DNA from: Branchiostoma floridae
Taxonomy: Eukaryota; Chordata; Leptocardii; Amphioxiformes; Branchiostomatidae
DNA length: 64,000 bases
NCBI RefSeq assembly: GCF_000003815.2
Contig: NC_049986.1
Location: 15,021,811-15,085,810, forward strand
Direction: 5' to 3'
Shown here: positions 56,437 through 64,000 of the stretch, piece after piece
Layout: each line of letters begins with the position of its first letter
Position numbering within the stretch: the stretch's first letter is position 1
The notes under the pieces: generated by a model
Seen by the model: the letters and a program-made list of their open reading frames with translations, nothing else
What the model was told of the DNA's origin: nothing
Database searches by the model: none
Program-made: the position numbers and the translations under genes

Positions 56437-57608
56437 GTCCTCTTTTCTGTTGATATTGTAGAGGTCCACAGAGCTTATTACTAACATGGCGATAGTTTGC
56501 CAGTGATAAATTGATTTAAACAGTAATGTTTATATTAATGTTTATAGGACAACTATTGCATGATTCAGATTTACTTTCCATGACACTGTAAATATGTACC
56601 TACGCTAACAAATCTGATACAAAACCATTTGTGATACACAAATGTATGTAGTAAAGCCGAAGGACGAAATCATCGGTATCAAGACCAGGTATCAGTTTTA
56701 ATCAGACTTCCGCTCTGTAAACCGGAATACTTTATGACATGCGTATGAACGCTACATTTGTCATCATTTATTGTTTCAAATGAAACTAATATTGATACAG
56801 ACTTGCTTTGCTCAAATGTGTAAATCCAATTAAAACGTGGCTATGTCAACACTCATTCCTAATAACATCACCACTGTGACATCAACTCAGCCTTCATGCT
56901 CTGACTGTAATGATATGAAGTTGTGTTCTCAATTAAAGAATTACTACCACTACTTTATGTCTGACCAGCATTTTTGCAGCTTAAACCTAAATGTCAACGT
57001 CCACGACTAAAACATTCCCCAACAGAAGTCTCATCATATCAAATCACATCATGTCAAATCATCAGAACAACTCAAGTTTAATGATAACTGGACGAAAACA
57101 CGCAAAGAAAACACAGCCAGAATTGCAGGTGTACATAACTCCGATTTGCAAATCTCCTTATAATGTTTCTCAATATCATTGAAATTCGCTTAATGTATGA
57201 TAAAAATAATATGCATAACCACAATGAAGTTATAGTATTATAGGCATGAAAACAAAAATTATGATGTTTCTTAATTGCTTATGGTTAGTGTATTGCGACT
57301 CCAGCTACAATGTATTTACTCGAGAAGACATGAAAAACGCAATATACAAAACATTATGATACAATACAAATAAGGCTGATCACTCAAATCCGAGCCCAAA
57401 GATATCCTAAAGCTTTTACCTTTCCTGGAACCTCGATATTAAAAAGAAAACGTTCAATATATTCGATTAGAAACGTTTGTTATAATGATTTCTAAAACTG
57501 AACTAGTAATTATGTTTCGTTTACTTGAAACTGGACAAGATCGTTAACCTGCAATCGACCGCGTTACTCAGGCTCAAAGATCAGCCACTGGTACAAACAA
57601 CACAAGGT
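56437..57608. other. 3' flank of the first CUB gene
   Basis: This holds the 3' UTR, with possible ATTAAA signals near 56829 and 56932, then AT-rich intergenic DNA. No coding sequence is recognised. Confidence 0.45.
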
Positions 57609-58296
57609 CATGCGCCACACACGGCCCTTTCTTGTTGAATGTTATCACCAGAAGGAATACAAGGGAAAAGAAAACCTGCATCGGTGTCATTCAACTGAGG
57701 TAACGTTATACCGTTGTATTTTAACGGTTTCTGAAATGAATGTCTTGTTTTCGGGCTTGTTTGCCTGTCTGTGTGCCCGTGAGTAAGCTTGCAAGACGCA
57801 AGGAGTCGAGGTTGGAGTTAAGAGCCTCTTAATCATGAATTGTGATGATATTTGATATATGAGTTGGTGTTGGTTACTGCAGCAAATGTCTCCCGGTTCT
57901 AAGTTGTATATTTTATCCTGGACACGGTGGGTTGTTGATGTTCGGTCACAGATGTCTTTTGAAGGAAGAAGTGATGTAGGTTTGGGCCCATGCCCAAATA
58001 TTATCATCATTAGATAACACACTGCACGAATTTAACCATGCGAACCAGAGGTTCATTTGCCTAATTTTTGAGAAGAAGTTACAATAGCCTTCCTTGCGAA
58101 GATTATAACCTTTAATGTTTACACGCCAACACAATTCAGGCTGTTGCCTGAAGAGTGGTGCTATGATAAAGTTCGAGTTGAGCCACTTGTGTTATTTGGA
58201 TAGAGAAGATCGTTGACTGATATGGTTTACGGAGATAGGTACGTCCCAGAACCTGTACACAATTGATGGTAAACTTGATAACATGTCAATAATTAT

Positions 58297-60132
58297 ATTT
58301 CAGCCATACCATATATGGTATGGTGAAATATATTGTATTCGTAATGTTTCTTTCTTTCTTTCTTTCTTTCTCCTGTCAAATCTTCAAAGCGATTCATCTC
58401 CGTCGTTCCGTGACCGAATGACCTGAAATTTGGCACAAGGGTAGAGTGGGTCAATACCGAGGTGCTATTTTCTCATTTTTTTCATATCTGCCTCTAAAAT
58501 GATTTTATTGAAGTTTAAAGGTCATGTTTTGACCAAAACGGTATATTGTGGCCCCCTGTTCCCTTGAATTACAATGGAATGACCTTAAATTTGGTGTAGA
58601 TAGGCATTAGATAGTTGGTAAAATGATCCAAGTAAAATTTTGGGCATAAACTACTTTAAAATGCTTAATTTCAGCGCTTTTCTGAGGGGAAATTGGTTTT
58701 CTTTCGGCTTCCTGCCGTGAACTCCAGCGACCCCAGAGCCCACACGTGCCAGGTGCCGGCGGTCTGGGGAGAGCGAGAGATAATTACTTTATGGACGCCA
58801 GCTAATCAGCGACGAGAAAGGCGAATGCTAGTTAATATTCATAAGCGGGGCCTTGCAATCCCGTATATACACAAACAGATGCATATTACAGCCTTACAGA
58901 GGCCATATGGTCCCCTTTGCCGGGTTTGAAATTGTAGTTTGCGAGGATTTGGAGTTCAGACAGGGTCATTTGAGTGGTAGCGGACGGTACGCGTGCATTG
59001 AACGTTAGTGTCGATGAATTTACCAACATTCCGCATGGCACTATCAATCATTTTCGGCAGATTTGGACAGGGAAAATTGGACGGCTTGCGTTTAGTTTTG
59101 ATACGTAAGTTTGACAGTGGCGAGAATGCATGTATTTTTTCCCGAACAAATGTAGGTATTTCTAGTGTTGTTGTTGTTCTTTTTTGACGTAAACTTTGTA
59201 CATTCAAATTGTAAGTAACTTTAAACTGCCAGAGTTTGAGCCCAATAAAACACTCTCAGTACCAGAGTATCACCACTGACCTCCGAAAAGAAACCCCCGA
59301 ACAAAGTAGAAACACCTATCCTCCAGGTCTCGCACGCTACGAGCAGGAAATTATAACACTCAGACAAGATTACGTCCGATGGCCGATTGCATACAAAGTA
59401 AAACAATTTAACAGTGGTATGCAGGGGCATATACTTAACAAAGAATTCGAAGGAAAATGAAATATATAGATAAAGCAAAATCAAATTAACTTGTTGGTCC
59501 TGGGATCTTTCAGAAAAGAAATGAAGCGACAGAGTGGTAAAATTCTTGTAAAATTTCGAGACGTCTCCGTTTATGTAATGGCTCATACAAAACAAAAAGA
59601 AGATTGAAGTTTTTAGCTTGAAAAAAAAAAAAAAACAACACTCCTACTACACAGTACCTGCACCTGACAATTATTAAAACGTATGCCCTACTTGCTTAAA
59701 AAAAGTTCATTGCAATAATAAATGTACCCACATCACAAAGAGATTATGACGGTACTTAGACCTAGTTATCGAAGTGGAAATTGTTGAATGGCGTCATGTA
59801 ATTTCATGATGAAAATGTTCTGAATGGAAGATGCGTTTTTTTTTCACTCTCGGAAAAATAGGAGTTGCCGCAATTCTAAAAACCAATCAGTTATGCCTAG
59901 GCGCTCCTGTGGAAGATTATATTCTTCCATATGGGCCCGGGGCATATTAGACAAGCTCTGTTTTGACCTGGAATCAATTCACAATATTATTTCTCTTTTG
60001 GGGATAACTTACAGTTAAAATTTTGCATTTTTGCGCAGGGGTGACTTGGAACAGTCCAATGTTGCGTGCGAATGGGTATGGCTGAAATATGCTGTATTTG
60101 CACCCAAGCAAATGTCGGCCTTTCTAGTTATA
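58297..60132. mobile_element. 1.8-kb insertion in copy 2, type uncertain
   Basis: Copy 1 reads AATAATTTGGTTAACATCC where copy 2 has this block, flanked by TTATAT on both sides (a likely short target-site duplication). It begins with a near-perfect 38-bp palindrome (about 58300-58338) and a (TTTC)n tract (58343-58370). Related sequence GGTATGG(C)TGAAATAT occurs at both ends (about 58316 and 60076). It contains no convincing long open frame. A reverse copy of the CCCTTAAACTGCCA MITE family lies inside at about 59217. Confidence 0.65.
59217..59420. mobile_element. Second, truncated copy of the CCCTTAAACTGCCA MITE family
   Basis: Starting at CTTTAAACTGCCAGAGTTTGAGCCC, the sequence follows the reverse complement of the element at 44833-45066 (shared TGACCTC[CT][GA]AAAAGAAACC, CCCCC[GA]AACAA). 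The far end is not recognisable, so it is truncated or eroded. It sits inside the larger insertion at 58297-60132. Confidence 0.7.
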
Positions 60133-60417
60133 TGGTTAACATCCTCAACTTGCAGCAGAAAGACCCTACTAGGAATGTGGCAAGGCTTTTCCTTCACAAT
60201 TTTTTTAAGACGAACACTAGTAGCATCTTGCATCTAGCATCAGTGTAACCAAGAACAAACAAAATACGTCACGGCGCTGCGCTCAGGTTGGCGGAGAACA
60301 TGTTTACCCAAAAGGTTCATTTGAGGTCACCGTATGACGTAAATTTTCCCGTGACTCGTGATCAGGCTCAGTAGGTGTTCAGACGGAGACTAACGTACTT
60401 CAGTAAAACACACCGCC

Positions 60418-63400
60418 ATGGGCACCTCGGTGGCATTTCTGTTCTTCACGCTTGCAGTCCTGTGGACTGGAGTGTCGTCACAGTATGTCTACCAAACAAG
60501 TAAGTGATCCCAGCAGGTGTAAGTCTAGTATAACGTTACGTTGTTATTAAGACTGGAGCAACATACATGGTGATTTGCAACTTTCACTTCCTGACGTTAA
60601 CCACGTTTTTGTTGATTTCGGATATGTAATCGGAAATTGCCAAGCCATGTCTATTTCCTCCGTAGAAGTCGTATTCAGTTTCGAAATTTTTCGAACGGAC
60701 AGTATCCGATGGATGGGAATAGGTAAGGTGAAGTGAGTATCCGTTCGAAAAATAGGACCAGGTTTTATCCGTTCGAAAAATAGGGCCAGGTAGCTAAATT
60801 GGGATGGATACCAAGCTAGAAATGCTCCACCGTGTTACATACCTGTTAATGATAACATCACCACTCTTAAGAACAATTCTGTACATCTTAAAATCACTCA
60901 CTTGAGAACAAGAAGGAAGTTGGTGACGATAGTGTCACTGCTATTTCTCCGACCCCCCACCACGACCTATCAGCCAATGATTTCGCCCTCCCTCCCCCGT
61001 CCATCCACCATACACACACCTCTAGCCCTGCGACCTTCCTTCCAGAAAATGAAGACATCAGAAACAGAAAGTTACGTGAGTTAACACTACGATTTGTCCA
61101 TATCCTGTGCTGTCATATGATTTATATTACTGTACTCTGTTGTTCAATGCCTGCTCGCTGGTTCTTTTATGCATTTTGTTTGATCACGGCCCCAGCAGTC
61201 ATGCGCCGAAAGAGCTGTAAATGATTAAACCGCTCACAGTTGCACTTGTTGTCTACAGTTGGCATGTACGGTAACGATGACCAGTTGCTGACCCTTGAAG
61301 ATGCTGGCTACATCAGCTGGACACAGTATAACTACCGATACGACGATGACCAAGACTTCCGGGTTCACTTTCAAGCTCCAGTTGGAAAGAAGATCCTCCT
61401 GAAGTTTTACGATATCAACATTGAAAGAGGTGACAATTGTCAGTTCGACCGCTTGGAGATCTGCGAGGGACAGGTTGACAGTTGCGTTTTCCCCAGGTAA
61501 TATGACAAGAATAGTGCAGTGGTAAACGCTTTTGTGCGTGTAGGTGTGGGTTAGCTCTGAAAAAAGGAAGTGATTGAGTTATAATGCAGAGTGTTAATGG
61601 AGGTTGCAGGGACTGTTGTGTCAGCTTTGTTCAGCTGTATTCCCTTCTTTCTGGCACTTAGCGTTAACAAAAAAAGTTACATTTGTTGCTATTACACATG
61701 TAATTCCATCATTTTCCCACTTGGCTCTACACAATGAGCTTAAGCTCTACTACCTACCTGAAACAGTGTTAACTACTACTTCATGCCTGTTTATTGAGTA
61801 GGGTGATCTGTCGAAAGTTAAGTTATTGTTCCTCTTTTTTTTTTCAAGAATTGTTTGTGGCACGTCCGGAGCTGACTTTGTATCTGAGAGCAACGTCATC
61901 ACCATACGATTCAAGTCTGACTCCAGTGTTGAGGGGCACTTCAAACTCATGTATACAGTCTTCAGTTACCCTTCACTTGGTGAGGTTACAACGCTCTGTG
62001 TTAGTGTGATGTGAAATAGCTTACGTAAGTTTGCCTTTATCCGCGAGGTAACCTATATGCGTTGTTTTTAAAAAACATGGTATTTAGGGATTTCAAGTAG
62101 ACGGACTTTGCTTTCAAGTTGTAAAATTCTGAAAATCTTAATTTAAAACCACTGTCCGTCGACTTGAGATCATCACAATGCCATGTATTTGTAAAACAAC
62201 GTAAATAGGTTACCCCGTGGATAAACGTAAACTGGCGTTGCATCTCTTGTTGAGAAAGTTAGCAGCTCTCCAAAAAAATAACAAAATGTATACCCTTTGC
62301 TATAATCAAATATTGCAGTCACTCGTTACAATTACAAATACATGTAGTACAAAGGAACACATAGAAGGACACACAAAGCAATGATTACTAGAATACAACT
62401 TCATTTCATTACGTCACGAATCAAAGTTGTTGAAAAGTTATGAAGTATTCAGACGTCAACTGGTGTTGTTAAACCCTATAGCCTACCTAATGGAAGAGTA
62501 TTTTTATATTGATACAAGACAGTGGTGATGTACTCTAGCAAAGCTAGTTTCATCATCACCACTGGGACATTTAAAAATAGAATAGACTAAGAATAAAACA
62601 ATGTGAGATAAAATGAAATAAAGTACAGCAGTGCGGCGAGGTGATCAAATAAGTATATATATACATACATACATATACAAATACATATACATATATGTAT
62701 ACATATATGAACATAAGAGTATGTTTTATGTACATCACAGGATCCACGTGCTCTACTGGCGAGTGCATGTGCTCCAATGGCCGGTGCATCAACGCGATGT
62801 TGCAGGGGGACGGAGTGAACAACTGCGGCAGCGACCAGGTCAGCGATGCCAGCATTTGTTATGACGCAGGCTACATCTATACCCCGCAGACAACCGTCAT
62901 GCCAATGTTTCCTACAGATTACAGCAACTGTAAGTTTATCTTTGAATACTTTTTGTATGATGGTATACTGCTGATACTCACAGTATTTGTAGTCCATTGC
63001 ATCTCTGGTTGCTAAGGTTTGCTATAACATAATGCCCTAGAAATGCTGCGAAGTTCGGTTTTAAATATATCGAGCGAAGTCAAAAGACGTCTGCTAAAAC
63101 AGCATGGTATTGCTCGCTCACACAATGATGGAGTTTGATCGCTGAACAACAAGATATTACCAAGCAAAGGCTTCAAACTGACTAACGATGTCCACCCTGC
63201 AGTTTACATGTCGGAGCACTGCGGGGACTCTGTGTATTTAGGCTACTCTGGCTACATCCAGTGGGATCGCCATGGGTATAACTGGAACAGTCAGAGCTGC
63301 TGGGCCAACTTCCACCCTCCCCCGGGGTTGAAGGTGTTGCTGCAGTTCGTGGACGTTGACATGGAAGGCAACTATCCATCCTGCTCTTTCGACAGCCTTC

Positions 63401-64000
63401 GTGTTTTCTCCCGGTAAGTGAACGTACGATTTTATCATAGCCCGGCAATAGCTACCTTTGTCGATGATCAACTGTCTTCAGTCATTTATATGTATTCACC
63501 ATTCAGACAGATACTCATAACGAGTCATAGGAATTCAACCAAAAAGAAACACAGAACACAACATTGAGCAAATGTACTTACCGCTTACCGGTCCCTTGAC
63601 CGGGGGTGGTCGTGGGGGCACTTTGCAGCTGAGCACACCTCCCTCCATCTCTCCCTGTCGTGAGCCAGTGCTTGGGTGCTGGCAAGGGGCATTCCTGTCC
63701 AGACTTCTTCCTCTGTCTGCCTCGTCTTCTTTTCCCTTTAACTGTTCCTTGCAGGATGACCTTAGAGAGGCCTTGAGCAAATATGGCAAGTACTTGTAAT
63801 TAGTAAAGACTAGAAATGACATACTTCTGACATACATTTTACAAAGTAGTACCATGATATTGTTTGATCATTATCTCAGCCCACTCGCCTACGGCATCGC
63901 CACGACGGCTAACGCGGACACTAAGATCTGTGATGACGATGACGTCAGCCCCTATATCGGCACGTCGTTCGGACTGATGCTACAGACTGACAGCACTGTA
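60418..64000 (+). CDS. CUB-LDLa-CUB protein, paralogue of the gene at 50345 (partial, continues beyond the window)
   Basis: Exons: 60418-60499, 61259-61496, 61849-61979, 62741-62929, 63203-63413 and 63880-64000 (cut by the window end). Exons 1-3 (signal peptide plus first CUB) are nearly identical to the upstream paralogue, with one codon lost in exon 2. Exon 4 encodes a divergent six-cysteine LDLa-like repeat (CMCSNGRC, NNCGSDQVSDASIC) with weaker calcium-site residues. Exons 5-6 encode a second, unrelated CUB domain (HCGDSVYLGYSGYIQW, CSFDSLRVFSR) not found in the paralogue. Whether a membrane anchor follows cannot be seen. The promoter region (60250-60417) is conserved with the paralogue, but the AP-1 core reads TGACTCG here. 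It is probably a secreted or surface binding protein. Confidence 0.85.
63580..63770 (-). mobile_element. LINE 3'-end fragment in intron 5 of the second CUB gene
   Basis: The minus strand reads GTVKGKRRRGRQRK, then a tryptophan and GMPLAS-like residues and DRERWREV in nearby frames. This pattern is typical of the C-terminus of jockey/CR1-like non-LTR retrotransposon proteins. Frames are not continuous, so it is a decayed fragment. Confidence 0.55.

Larger units (their letters stand above)
57609..62175. repeat. Segmental duplication, copy 2
   Basis: Direct counterpart of 49052-53935, beginning at GCGCCACACAC and covering upstream DNA, promoter and exons 1-3 of the second CUB gene. It is interrupted by a private insertion at about 58297-60132, which is missing at the equivalent place in copy 1 (about 50018). 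Confidence 0.9.

Overview
The window looks like genomic DNA of a cephalochordate (amphioxus, Branchiostoma type). It has intron-rich, compact genes with chordate-like protein sequences. It carries a vertebrate-type TLR, a complement factor B/C2 relative, many short inverted-repeat elements and a recent segmental duplication. The species assignment is inference from these traits. All gene models below were built by hand from GT-AG (one GC-AG) splice sites, reading-phase continuity and family motifs.

Layout: 1-2.25 kb is probably the 3' UTR of a plus-strand gene lying to the left. 2.9-11.07 kb (minus) is PSMB7, the proteasome beta2 subunit, with 8 exons. Its 4.8-kb intron 4 contains a plus-strand Toll-like receptor gene (about 5.9-8.8 kb) whose signal-peptide end is out of frame with the rest. 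Head to head with PSMB7, 280 bp away, is GPN1 (11.35-14.13 kb, plus). 14.7-19.5 kb (minus) is a concentrative nucleoside transporter (SLC28), 10 exons. 21.35-22.34 kb (minus) is a small 136-aa gene with a BH3-like motif. 23.36-30.11 kb (minus) is an SLC7 light-chain amino-acid transporter, 10 exons.

31.18-48.46 kb (minus) is a 17-exon factor B/C2-like gene: signal peptide, CCP, CCP, vWA, trypsin-like protease, Ser/Thr-rich linker and a second complete trypsin-like protease. Its 10.1-kb first intron holds an unrelated plus-strand gene (39.4-46.7 kb, 10 exons, about 1377 aa). That gene encodes a repeat-rich basic protein of no family I recognise, apparently built by duplication of exons.

50.3-56.4 kb (plus) is a membrane protein with CUB, LDLa, a transmembrane segment and a Pro/Tyr-rich tail. 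60.4 kb to the window end (plus) is its tandem paralogue, CUB-LDLa-CUB and continuing. About 4.5 kb (49.05-53.93 against 57.61-62.17 kb) is shared between the two loci, but each copy carries its own later insertions.

Themes: the window mixes housekeeping genes (PSMB7, GPN1), transporters and immune-type genes (TLR, factor B-like, CUB/LDLa receptors). The close linkage of PSMB7 and a factor B/C2 relative recalls the vertebrate MHC paralogy groups. The most unusual items are the two-protease factor B-like protein, the nested repeat-built gene, the BH3-like gene, and two independent cases where an exon edge with its splice site has been tandemly copied into the adjacent intron.
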